Below are positions 6,705 through 14,366 of a stretch of DNA of 16,210 nt, in pieces. The position numbers and the translations under genes were made by a program. Below the pieces are notes generated by a model. It was not told where the DNA came from and ran no database searches. It saw only the letters and a program-made list of their open reading frames with translations. The stretch is from Candidatus Baldrarchaeum yapensis (GTDB lineage Archaea > Asgardarchaeota > Baldrarchaeia > Baldrarchaeales > Baldrarchaeaceae). The stretch is taken from assembly GCA_016840465.1 (NCBI GenBank), contig JAEOSH010000050.1:1-16210 (forward strand). The letters run 5' to 3'. Each line of letters begins with the position of its first letter. Position 1 is the stretch's first letter.

Positions 6705-7187
6705 TCATTCTAATGCTTCTGACGATGGTATTTGGGACGATGCGACCGCCTTTCGCATGATTGCCTTGTAGGCCTCTCTTGTTATGATTATATCTGTTGA
6801 CAGTTTTCTTCCCATCAGGAAAGCTAAAAGTATCCCAATTAGAAACGCCACCACCGCGAAGATTGCGTTCAATAGTATTGAGTACTCCTTGAGAGGTGTT
6901 GCTTGGGATGTAAGCATGTACACTCCGCATAAGGTGGCTATAAAGAGAATTGCCTGTGGTGCTATGAATTTCACTGGCAATTTTAACTCTTTTATTCTTA
7001 CGAAGAACTCAGCATCCGAGGAGTCCCTTAAGAGAGCCCTGCCATCGAGCAAAATCACAACCCTAGCCCTTCCGGGAATCACGGCTGCAATCGCGCCGGA
7101 TATGAATCCTCCCACGAGCGCAATGATCATACCCACAAATTCGGGAGGAGGTCCCAGAATTCCCGGCATGTCCATCCCCACCAGCAT
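6705..7187 (-). CDS. small membrane protein of unknown function, three predicted helices
   Basis: A 160-aa protein I cannot assign. Hydrophobic helices lie at about residues 17-37 (FVGMIIALVGGFISGAIAAV), 79-98 (APQAILFIATLCGVYML) and 108-130 (LNAIFAVVAFLIGILLAFLM). A soluble loop of about 40 residues between the first two contains VVILLDGRALLRDSSDAEFF. The ATG at 7187 has GAGGAT upstream. The stop lies 16 bases before the oxidoreductase start on the same strand, so the two were probably cotranscribed and this may be a membrane partner of that enzyme. It is intact although its neighbour is broken. Confidence 0.65.
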   Translation of the reverse strand: MLVGMDMPGILGPPPEFVGMIIALVGGFISGAIAAVIPGRARVVILLDGRALLRDSSDAEFFVRIKELKLPVKFIAPQAILFIATLCGVYMLTSQATPLKEYSILLNAIFAVVAFLIGILLAFLMGRKLSTDIIITREAYKAIMRKAVASSQIPSSEALE

Positions 7188-7316
7188 TTATCCTCTTTAA
7201 TTTATTGCAAGCAAAATGTAAAGGTTACGGGGATGTGTATGGACGTTTTACTCGTTTTGTGTCTAATTCCGAATTATCATCGCCTATTAATGCCCCATAC
7301 ACTATCATTCGGGTTG

Positions 7317-8912
7317 TCAACTGGTTAGAAGACTCTCTTTTGCGTATACTATTTTGCCACCGACAATGGTCATTTCTACCTCTATTTCGTCAATTTTGCC
7401 CTTTGGAACCTCGAAGGGGTCCTTTGACAGAACAACTAGGTCTGCAAACTTCCTTGGCTCTATGCTTCCCTTTTTATTTTCATCAAACGAAGAATATGCT
7501 GCATTTATAGTATACATTCGGATTGCCTGATTGACACTTAGGGCCTCCTCTGGGAAGAATCCGTTTCTCTCGACCGCTGCCCTTATTCCCGATAGTGGAT
7601 TTATTGGTTCAACCGGGCAGTCGGAGCTCCCAGTTAGGAGTATACCGTTATCGATCATTGTTTTGAACGGGTATACGTGCCTTATCCTTTCAGGTCCGAG
7701 TCTACTGGGTAACCATTCCTTATCGGACACTATGAAGTGTGGTTGAACAGATGCGATAACTCTTAGCCTTCTCAGGCGTTTAATAAGGGATGAATTGAGC
7801 AGGGAGGCGTGTTCAATGCGGTGTCTGTGATCTTCCCGTGGAAGTCTTCTTAGCGCCTCCTCTATAGCATTAAGGGCCACTTCAACGGCTTTATCTCCTA
7901 TACAATGTATAGCGACTTGGATTCCATCTTTATGTGCCCTATATACGATCTCGTTGAGCGTTGTCTGATCGAACCAAAGGATTCCTGTGTTGTCCGGATC
8001 ATCGCTGTAAGGTTCCGTCAGAGCCGCTGTTCGCGCCCCTAAGCTTCCATCTAGTATTATTTTCAATGCTCCCAAACTCAGATAATCCTTAGATCGTTCG
8101 AACTCTTTCTTTAATTTTGAAACGTGATGCAGTAGGTTTACAAATGGAAGTATGTGAACCCTTAGTGGCAACTCTTTACTTTTAAGCATTCTTTGGAATG
8201 CCCTGATTTCTTGAATCGACTTTACTATACAATGCACGGACGTTAATCCGTGGCGTATGGCTTCCTTGCACGCCGCTTTCAGAATCTCATATAGCCTTTC
8301 ATCGGAAAGGGGGATTGCGCTTGTAACCATCATGGCTGCTGTTTCCTTTAATATTCCAGTCGGCTGGCCTGTTTTCGGGTCTTTATCTATCTCTCCACCG
8401 GGTGGTGGCGGTGTTTTCTCTGTTATGTTGAGTTTTTCGAGAGCCCTACTATTAAGAGTACATACATGCCCGCATACGCGGAATACGACTACAGGGTTTT
8501 CAGGAGATGCCTCGTCGAGGTCCCATCGCGTGGGAGGTCTTTTTTCCGCCAGTTTACCTTCATCCCATCCAAAGCCGATGATCCACTCATCTTTTTTCGC
8601 TCTTTTAGAAAAGTCAGATATTTTTTCCTTCATTTCAGCGATAGATCTCACATTCTTGAGGTTAATGGATGATAGAAGCAACCCATATTCTGTAAGGTGG
8701 ACATGCGTATCTATGAATCCTGGGAGAACAGTTTTTCCTTTTAAATCTATCACACGAGTACTTTTACTCACTAGAGACAGTATTTCTTCGCTTGTGCCAA
8801 CTGCAAGAATTTTTTCTCCTCTTATAGCTATCGCTTCGGCCCTCGGCAGCTTATCGCTCATTGTTATGACGTTTCCGTTAATTAAGCAGATATCCACGCC
8901 ATTCTTATTCAT
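7317..8912 (-). CDS. YtcJ-like amidohydrolase (amidohydrolase 3 family)
   Basis: A 531-aa metal-dependent hydrolase of the amidohydrolase superfamily, full length for the YtcJ/exoenzyme-regulatory-protein AepA-like group. Visible residues: N-terminal beta domain with GNVITMSD, metal-binding H-x-H at 70-72 (FIDTHVHL), a GGEIDKDPKTGQPTGILKE segment at 172-190, K284 in LGALKIILDGSLGARTA, H336 in AIHCIGD, H368 in HRIEHASLL and D431 in GSSDCPVEPINP. These complete the usual active site. The natural substrate of most members is unknown; amides, ureas and cyclic imides are hydrolysed by relatives. The Shine-Dalgarno (GAGAGTGG) is weak. The gene stands alone, with 129 bases between it and the membrane-protein gene downstream. 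It is intact between two heavily frameshifted genes. Confidence 0.9.
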   Translation of the reverse strand: MNKNGVDICLINGNVITMSDKLPRAEAIAIRGEKILAVGTSEEILSLVSKSTRVIDLKGKTVLPGFIDTHVHLTEYGLLLSSINLKNVRSIAEMKEKISDFSKRAKKDEWIIGFGWDEGKLAEKRPPTRWDLDEASPENPVVVFRVCGHVCTLNSRALEKLNITEKTPPPPGGEIDKDPKTGQPTGILKETAAMMVTSAIPLSDERLYEILKAACKEAIRHGLTSVHCIVKSIQEIRAFQRMLKSKELPLRVHILPFVNLLHHVSKLKKEFERSKDYLSLGALKIILDGSLGARTAALTEPYSDDPDNTGILWFDQTTLNEIVYRAHKDGIQVAIHCIGDKAVEVALNAIEEALRRLPREDHRHRIEHASLLNSSLIKRLRRLRVIASVQPHFIVSDKEWLPSRLGPERIRHVYPFKTMIDNGILLTGSSDCPVEPINPLSGIRAAVERNGFFPEEALSVNQAIRMYTINAAYSSFDENKKGSIEPRKFADLVVLSKDPFEVPKGKIDEIEVEMTIVGGKIVYAKESLLTS

Positions 8913-9221
8913 GTTTTCGCCACTCTCGCATTGCTTTCGTAATGCTTGCAGAGATTTTACTATGAAGGGGAGTTTCTCCCAGTAATAACTGTTGCTCGAT
9001 TGATCAAGGAAAACCTCACTGTTACATCACCAACAGCAGTCGATATGGCACGAGTTCACATTTCTAAATAATAACCGAGCGCGTCGGAATCTACTCTTTA
9101 ACTTCCGAAAATTTCTCTATCTTTGCATAATTGATGCAATGCGCTACAAAACTCCGGTTCGCTGAAAAGATTTGCTTAAATATTTCGTACTCATCAAGCA
9201 AGAGGTAGAAGTTTCGAATGA
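8913..9221. other. intergenic region between divergent genes
   Basis: About 310 bases without a gene. A short hairpin, GGGAG (8968-8972) with CTCCC (8976-8980), lies upstream of the amidohydrolase. A TATA-like CTTAAATAT (9175-9183) serves the rightward ATPase gene and predicts a start near 9205, followed by AGAGGT at 9201-9206. I find no clear TATA box for the leftward amidohydrolase and no RNA gene. Confidence 0.45.
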
Positions 9222-10910
9222 GTGATGAGGATGAGCATTCTGAGACGCGTGAAGGTCTATAATTTCAGGAGCATAAGGGAAGTGGACGTGGAGTTAAAGC
9301 CGCTCACAATATTTGTTGGCCCTAATGCTGCGGGGAAGTCTAGATTCTGTATGCGATAGCGTGGCTGGCGCTTAGGGCCACGTATAATCCTCACCTCGGT
9401 AGCCAACCACATGACGTTGAGAAGAAGTTGCTGAAAATAGAATCTTATGATGACCTTGCGCTCAATCGAGACCTCTCTAAGGTTTCTATAGGAGTGGAGA
9501 TAACATTCGAGTTGCCGCCCGAGTTAAAGTCCAATTTTAAGAGACTGATCAATATGATCGATTGGCCGATGCTCTCGGGGTTGAGAAGCCGGAGCTTAAG
9601 GTTCTGAGTTACGGTTTCAGGATAAGCAAAAAGAACAAAATACTCTACTGCGACATTTCCCTTTCATTGAATGGTGCTAAGATGGAGATCTCGTCGGAAT
9701 ACGACTCGGTTACGGATACCACGGTCTGGACGCTGAAGTTTCCGCCGCATTACAACATAAATGGTATGGGTAAGCTTAATTATGAACTCTTTGGGAAGTT
9801 AGACATTCATCTAAGAGTTGTAGAGGCAAAATCACCACTTAGTGAGAAAGAAAGCAATACTCTTGAAAGATTAGATTACTTCATCGAGAGGTTGCTGAGG
9901 TATGTGAGGGATAACCTCATAGTTGGAAGGATATTTCTCCTAACCGTTCTGACTCTCCGCCACTTTTGTTGCAATTAACGCGTGTGTGGCGGAGAGCCTT
10001 CCCGTCTCGGGGTCCATCGACGGGCTTTCGCGGGGAACGGTGCTCCGCACATCCATCTGCCCCCTTTGCTTCGCCCTTTCGGGCTTCCCTCCCTCTCACC
10101 GTCCCTCCCACATCCCGAGCGGAGCCCGCTTAACACAACGGAACCGTCCTTTATAAGGGTTTTAAAGGTTTTGAGGTTGCAAAGGTGCATGGGGGCAACA
10201 AATGCAACACTATACGTTTCTGCCCCACTCAGGGGAGATGTGCCGATTTGCTCACTCGTGGATTTAGACGTATCTGTTGGGGCCTCACGGCGAAAACCTG
10301 CTGAACGCCGCGGCATACGCTCTTGCCCATCACGACCTCTCCATAAGGATGAAGTTGGGAGAGTGGATAAGGCGGTGGTCCGAAAGGTCCGGACTTAAGA
10401 ACTTCTGTGCGGGTCCCGAGAGAAACGTGATAAGGGCCTCATTCAAGGACTTAGATGCGGTTCTCGACTTGGCGATGGGCAGTTTTGGGAGCAGGCAAGT
10501 AGCGACTATGATCACGCAACTTATAGTGACGCCACGTCGGAGCGTTGTTATGGTAGAGGAGCCCGAGTTATGCCTCCATCCCGAGGCGCAGACTCTACTT
10601 CCGTTGCTCTTCGCAGATGAGATGTGATAAAGAAGCATGACAAGCAAGTTATTATTACCATGCACAGTAACATATTGATACTGGCGTTGAGCGATGCGGT
10701 AATGAGATCCGAAGAGTATCCCGATGTTCCGAGGCTGAATGACGATGATATTGCCCTTTATCACGTACCAGAGGGCCGGATGGGAGCACCAAAGTGGAGC
10801 GTATAGAGCTATCGGAGGAGGGACTTCCGGTCGGGGGAGTACCTTCCTTCATGGAGGTTGAACGGAGACTTTTCATGAGACTCATATCTAGATTAAAGTC
10901 CCGCATGTAG
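9222..10910 (+). pseudogene. OLD/RecF-like AAA ATPase, frameshifted and interrupted
   Basis: SMC/ABC-type ATPase head resembling the archaeal AAA proteins related to OLD nucleases. Conserved parts in order: VYNFRSIREVDVELKPLTIF, Walker A GPNAAGKS (about 9322-9345), a beta-rich middle domain, SAPLRGDVP, GPHGENLLN, an ABC-signature-like SFGSRQVA, Walker B VVMVEEPELCLHPEAQ and the H-loop THS-like ITMHSN. Five one-base shifts are needed to join them: near 9343, 9556, the G4 at about 10278, near 10624 and near 10766. Between GRIFLL (about 9940) and FIRVLK (about 10150) sits a GC-rich block with no family counterpart, described separately. The start is uncertain among 9222, 9225 and 9231, all in frame. 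No toprim or nuclease domain follows the ATPase. Almost certainly not a working gene as written. Confidence 0.8.
9945..10140 (+). other. GC-rich, inverted-repeat-rich block inserted in the ATPase gene
   Basis: About 68% G+C by hand count over 10001-10130, far above its surroundings. Perfect inverted repeats: CTCTCCGCCAC 9953-9963 with GTGGCGGAGAG 9986-9996 (11 bp, 22-base loop), CCCGTC 10001-10006 with GACGGG 10019-10024, GCCC-tttc-GGGC 10073-10084, and the enclosing GCTCCGC 10042-10048 with GCGGAGC 10119-10125. Between the arms the + strand is very pyrimidine-rich (about 10051-10115). The ends carry a loose inverted match (CCGTTCTG at 9945, CACAACGG at 10134). It could be a non-autonomous mobile element, a structured RNA or a repeat found elsewhere in the genome. 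I see no transposase and cannot confirm a target duplication. Confidence 0.5.
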
Positions 10911-10931
10911 TATATCGTAGGAGTAGTGGTG

Positions 10932-12170
10932 CTATGGTCCGATGTGCCCGATGCTTGTCTGAACTATCACTTTTTTGAGTCCCGCGTTCTCCAATACTTC
11001 CTTTACCATCAACATGTCATCAACGGTGGGTCGTGGCATATTCCACTTTCGGAATTCTCCTCGGTAGTCGAGAACACAAACCTGAATGTCGGGGTCTATT
11101 TTTGCGATTTCCAGCCCCATCTTGTAGATCTCATCGAATGTGGGGTGGAATTCCCGGTTATAGGGTATGCCTATTCCCATGAAGACCTTATCCGGGTAAT
11201 AGTTGTCGGCGATGTATCGTACCGCCTCCCACTCCGTCTTTAGATACTTCTCCGCCAATTCTTTATCCGTAATGTTCGTTATCAGTTGGAAGGTCTCCAG
11301 TTTCAGCGCCTTGATATCCGGTCCTATATCAGTGATCCCCGTGTCTTCTATCAGTTCGTCGATATAGTCCTTTGTCAGGATAGTCGCATTTGTGTCGAGA
11401 TGAAATCTCGCTTTCTCATCTCTATTCAGCTTCCTCAATTCTTTGAAGAACTGCACAAGCCAACGTCTATTTATCGTGGGTTCCCCGCCGCTTATTGCCA
11501 TCCGGTGAACTCCATATCTTCTGCGGTAACTTGTCAAGATGCGCGCGGCCTCCTCGGGCGTCAATGGGCTTAGAGAACTGTTGTACGTCACATGGTAATT
11601 CTGGCAGGTGGGGCACCTCAGATTGCAACCAGCAGCGAACGCCGCCACTTCTATATACTTCCCCTCGTATTTCAACCAATATGGCGTCCCCACACCACCC
11701 ACCGGATGAGGACTGAAGCCCTCTACTATTCTTAGTGGAGTGATTCCTTCCACATTCGTGCAGATCTCCATACCCTCTCTAACTGGGGTGTGACATGCGG
11801 GTTTTAACTCTCCATCAACGAGAACCGCGCACGCATAACATCCTCCCGTGTTACAGGGTGCAAACATTTTTCCCGGTTCAGGATAGCGCGTAAACACGTA
11901 CCCTAGTATTTCAAGCGCCTTTTTTACTGTTATGTACTCGGGAACCTCGTACTCCACCCCATCCACCTTTATCTTTATATATCTTCGCTCACTCTTATCC
12001 TCGACTGGAATTCTGGCGTAGTATGGGCAAGCAAGGTAGCACGCCTCACATCCTATGCATCTTTCGGGGCTCGGGCATTTAACGATCGTTTCGCAAAATC
12101 CGCATTTCACACATTTTGTCGGATCCACTACGTACTTAAAGAAGCGCATTTTGTCTTCCCGCCCGTGCAT
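10932..12170 (-). CDS. radical SAM protein with N-terminal ferredoxin-type and [2Fe-2S]-type cluster motifs
   Basis: A 412-aa redox enzyme with four sets of cluster cysteines. Residues 20-48 hold eight cysteines: C20, C23, C26, C32 and C38, C41, C44, C48 (CIGCEACYLACP is a classic ferredoxin motif), likely two [4Fe-4S] clusters. Residues 106-126 carry C-x4-C-x2-C and C126 (CNTGGCYACAVL, then PACHTPV), a plant-ferredoxin-like [2Fe-2S] pattern in a beta-grasp region (about 63-140). The radical SAM core follows, with C-x3-C-x2-C at C182, C186, C189 (GCNLRCPTC) and GGEP at 228-231. The core resembles pyruvate formate-lyase-activating and AmmeMemoRadiSam-type enzymes. The reaction is unknown. A radical SAM cofactor-modifying protein accompanies tungsten oxidoreductases in Pyrococcus, so a link with the broken oxidoreductase nearby is possible but unproven. 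GAGG stands nine bases before the ATG; M8 is an alternative start. Confidence 0.85.
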   Translation of the reverse strand: MHGREDKMRFFKYVVDPTKCVKCGFCETIVKCPSPERCIGCEACYLACPYYARIPVEDKSERRYIKIKVDGVEYEVPEYITVKKALEILGYVFTRYPEPGKMFAPCNTGGCYACAVLVDGELKPACHTPVREGMEICTNVEGITPLRIVEGFSPHPVGGVGTPYWLKYEGKYIEVAAFAAGCNLRCPTCQNYHVTYNSSLSPLTPEEAARILTSYRRRYGVHRMAISGGEPTINRRWLVQFFKELRKLNRDEKARFHLDTNATILTKDYIDELIEDTGITDIGPDIKALKLETFQLITNITDKELAEKYLKTEWEAVRYIADNYYPDKVFMGIGIPYNREFHPTFDEIYKMGLEIAKIDPDIQVCVLDYRGEFRKWNMPRPTVDDMLMVKEVLENAGLKKVIVQTSIGHIGP

Positions 12171-12449
12171 CTCACCTATCCTCTAAACATTTAACATTTA
12201 ATTGAAGTCTTTCGTAATTTTGTTTAACGCCATACACTTTATTCTCAACAGTAGAAGAGTTCTAAATTCAATTCTGCTACACTGTTCAATTTTCGACGTG
12301 TAGACGGCATATCATCGTAACTAGAAAGTTCATACGGTTTCCCTTGACGCTGAGGTCGGGAGACTATTGACAGTAAAGTTAATGTAGTTGTATCTTCCGT
12401 TTTAAAATATCAGGTGCGATTTCCGTTAAACCTGTTGGAGGACAAAGTT
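12171..12449. other. intergenic region with promoter for the coiled-coil gene and an imperfect hairpin
   Basis: An AT-rich gap of about 280 bases. A TATA-like TTTTAAAATA at 12400-12409 predicts a start near 12431, about 20 bases before the coiled-coil start. An imperfect inverted repeat (AACAGT 12247-12252 with ACTGTT 12281-12286, inner AGAA with TTCT) could fold. I found no tRNA or other known RNA here. Confidence 0.45.
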
Positions 12450-13157
12450 GTGAGTGGAGATGTGAATAAGGTAGATGAGGCATTACGCATTCTTTCGAAA
12501 GTTGAAGAGATCTTAAGAGGTCTAAGGGGTTCTATCGAGCAGGCGGACCGTATAAGATCGGAGAACGAGGCGCTGAAATCCGATTTGGAAAAATTGAAGG
12601 CGGAGGTTGAGCGCAGGGATCTACGCATAAAGGATTTGGAGAACGAAAATAACGAATTAAAAAGCAAATTAAAGGAAAAGGAGGAAGAAGTGAAGAGATT
12701 AAGTGAGAGGGTTGCATCTCTGGAGGACGAAAATCGTAGGCTTGAGCAAGAACTAAAAATTACCAGAGAAAACCTGTCTAATGTTGAGAAGTCCAAGAAG
12801 GAGGTGGAAGAAGAAAATAAAAAGTTAAAAGACGAGCTTAATAAAATATCTGAGCAACTTGAAAAAATTTCGAAAATGTACGGCGAGTTAACACGTGAAA
12901 GGGAAAGAGTAGAAAGCGTAAGAGAACTTTTAACTATCTATGTAACACTACTTGAGACAGTCTTTGCGGGTATGCCTCATGCTAGGATTCTCTGGCTACT
13001 GCATGGCGTTCCTAAAATGAAGAGAGCGGAGATAACCAAAGCCTCCGGATTTGAGCCTGCTGTCGTGCTCAAGAGCATTCATGATCTTGAAAGAGCTGGG
13101 CTTGTGAGGTTTAATAGGCAGAAGGATGAGGTTCATCTTCTAAGGAAATTATTTTGA
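12450..13157 (+). CDS. long coiled-coil protein with C-terminal winged-helix domain
   Basis: A 235-aa protein. Residues about 25-150 are an almost unbroken heptad-repeat coiled coil rich in E, K, L and N (for example SENEALKSDLEKLKAEVERR). A hydrophobic helix follows (ELLTIYVTLLETVFAGM), then a winged-helix-like region at about 175-235 with ILWLLHGVPKMKRAEITKAS, a recognition-like helix AVVLKSIHDLERAGLV and a wing RFNRQKDEVHLL. That end resembles a DNA-binding domain, so a dimeric DNA-binding or chromatin protein is possible; a scaffold role is the alternative. I chose GTG 12450 because GGAGGA stands seven bases upstream and fits the TATA box; GTG 12414 lacks a ribosome site. It ends 28 bases from the convergent V4R-like gene. 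Confidence 0.75.
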   Translation: MSGDVNKVDEALRILSKVEEILRGLRGSIEQADRIRSENEALKSDLEKLKAEVERRDLRIKDLENENNELKSKLKEKEEEVKRLSERVASLEDENRRLEQELKITRENLSNVEKSKKEVEEENKKLKDELNKISEQLEKISKMYGELTRERERVESVRELLTIYVTLLETVFAGMPHARILWLLHGVPKMKRAEITKASGFEPAVVLKSIHDLERAGLVRFNRQKDEVHLLRKLF

Positions 13158-13185
13158 CAGACCTACTGCCAGTCATTGTATTGTA

Positions 13186-13640
13186 CTATTCTTGTAATTT
13201 GATCCCGAACGTGCAGATGTCCCCAATCCCCCACCTTATGTTTTTCTCCACGGCATCTATCGAAACTTTAGGCGTTCGCCCTCCTATGGCATCGACGAAT
13301 CCTAAAAGAAGTCCCGGGACGACGCATGCGGTTCCCTCAAATTCGTAGCCACCAACACGTTTCGGACAAAAGTGATAACCCTTTACCTTTATGCGGAGAA
13401 TTTCGTCTCTATATTAACCTCGACCTCATCAGCAAGGTCTATGACTTTCAGGAGATGTTCTATTTTCTCATTTATGCTCTTTTTGTCCCAATCTGGAGTG
13501 TTACTAAAGGTTTTTGCGTGTTCAATGCCGGCGTGGTAGCTTGCGATCGTTACTATTCCCTGCACGGACTTTCCCGAAACAGTACTCATTCCGTAAGTAA
13601 ACCCAATGTTACAATGTGCGAGTATGTTGAGTTCTTTCAT
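13186..13640 (-). pseudogene. V4R-like small protein with one frameshift
   Basis: The gene reads from ATG 13640 (GGGGGAG upstream) through MKELNILAHCNIGFTYGMST to DEVEVNIET and then hits a stop. Adding one A in the AAA run near 13401 continues as ILRIKVKGYHFCP, EFEGTACVVPGLLLGFVDA and IRWGIGDICTFGIKLQE to a TAG at 13186-13188, giving about 151 aa. The C-terminal half follows the V4R (vinyl-4-reductase-type) pattern: a cysteine, then a glycine-rich LLLGF helix, then W-x-x-GD-x-C-x-F. V4R domains bind small hydrocarbons or metals and often sit in sensory proteins. The assignment rests on pattern only. A single indel with otherwise conserved sequence may be a sequence error. Confidence 0.55.
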
Positions 13641-13677
13641 GTTCTCCCCCTTAATGTTCTGTCAGTGGAATGAATCA

Positions 13678-13694
13678 AATAAAATATAAATATG
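13678..13694 (-). promoter_or_regulatory. TATA-like promoter of the V4R-like gene
   Basis: Read leftward, TTTATATTTTATTTG centred near 13685 predicts a start near 13659, about 19 bases before the ATG at 13640. It lies in the gap after the pyruvate-kinase-domain gene, so the V4R-like gene is probably transcribed separately. Confidence 0.45.
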
Positions 13695-13723
13695 TCGGTT
13701 CTTCAAGTCGATTGCTGGCGCGA

Positions 13724-14296
13724 TCACTTTCGTGGCATCGCTATTATTTCTCTTATCTTTAGGTCGGAAAACATTCTGGAAATGTCGGTTGATTTTATCA
13801 TGACGGCGGTATCGGCTCCTCGTCTCGTCCCCGCAATTGCTATTACGTCCGTGTTTGAGGGAATGGCCCCCGCCGCGACCGCCATCAGAACTATTTCGAC
13901 GCATACCTTCATACCTTGACAAAACATTCTCAGTGTCGCATTAACTATGTCTATGGGATCCCCTCCGCGTTCCCTGAATGCTCTGGGAACCATTGTGAAC
14001 ACATCTGTGCCTATGACTAGTGTCCCACCTTTCTTTGTTATCTCATCGGCGAATTCCTTTTTCAGGGCTATCTCTCCGGGCTTTAGAAAGCCGTACTGAT
14101 GCGTTACAACGACGACTTTGATGCCAGAATCCTTAAACATGTCGACGGCCTTTACTCCCGTCTCGCCGGTGGTTGAGGCGACGACGACATACTTGATTCC
14201 TCGTTCCTTAGCCCTCTCCAACGCGGCTCTCAGGGTTGCATCCGTATTTTGGGGGCCGGGCGAATCGAAATATATTATTTTTTCCTCGACTGACAT
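13724..14296 (-). CDS. pyruvate kinase alpha/beta domain-like protein (AF0103 type)
   Basis: A 190-aa cytoplasmic protein matching archaeal stand-alone versions of the pyruvate kinase C-terminal (allosteric) domain, the group represented by Archaeoglobus AF0103. Visible parts: IIYFDSPGPQNTDATLRAAL at the start, VVVASTTGETGVKAVDMF, VVVVTHQYGFLKPGE, VIGTDVFTMVPRAF, and IAIAGTRRGADTAVMI near the end. The T-x-G-x-T-G phosphate-binding-like loop is retained. The catalytic barrel of pyruvate kinase is absent, so this is not a kinase for pyruvate; the biological role is unknown. It is divergent from the protein-kinase-like gene, and the ATG has AGGGAT upstream. Confidence 0.85.
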   Translation of the reverse strand: MSVEEKIIYFDSPGPQNTDATLRAALERAKERGIKYVVVASTTGETGVKAVDMFKDSGIKVVVVTHQYGFLKPGEIALKKEFADEITKKGGTLVIGTDVFTMVPRAFRERGGDPIDIVNATLRMFCQGMKVCVEIVLMAVAAGAIPSNTDVIAIAGTRRGADTAVMIKSTDISRMFSDLKIREIIAMPRK

Positions 14297-14330
14297 TTAG
14301 ATCCCTACCCACTACTGGTACACTATCTGA

Positions 14331-14341
14331 ACTTTTAATGG
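14331..14341. promoter_or_regulatory. shared TATA-like element between divergent genes
   Basis: CTTTTAATGG lies midway between ATG 14296 (leftward) and ATG 14367 (rightward). Read rightward it predicts a start near 14362, giving an almost leaderless kinase-like mRNA. Read leftward (CCATTAAAAG) it could serve the pyruvate-kinase-domain gene. Confidence 0.35.
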
Positions 14342-14366
14342 AATATTACGTTTGTGGTAACGCGGG

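Noticed and set aside
8257-8985. 242-codon + strand ORF opposite the amidohydrolase
   Set aside because: It lies antisense to a gene with complete active-site motifs and has no protein-family features.
9975-10398. Long overlapping ORFs on both strands across the GC-rich block
   Set aside because: Stop codons are rare in GC-rich sequence. Only the FIRVLK to VGAS part of the + frame is real ATPase sequence; the rest is proline/arginine/serine-rich low-complexity translation.
12247-12286. tRNA or small RNA in the gap before the coiled-coil gene
   Set aside because: The imperfect hairpin lacks tRNA arms, a T-loop in the right place and any terminator; not enough for an RNA call.
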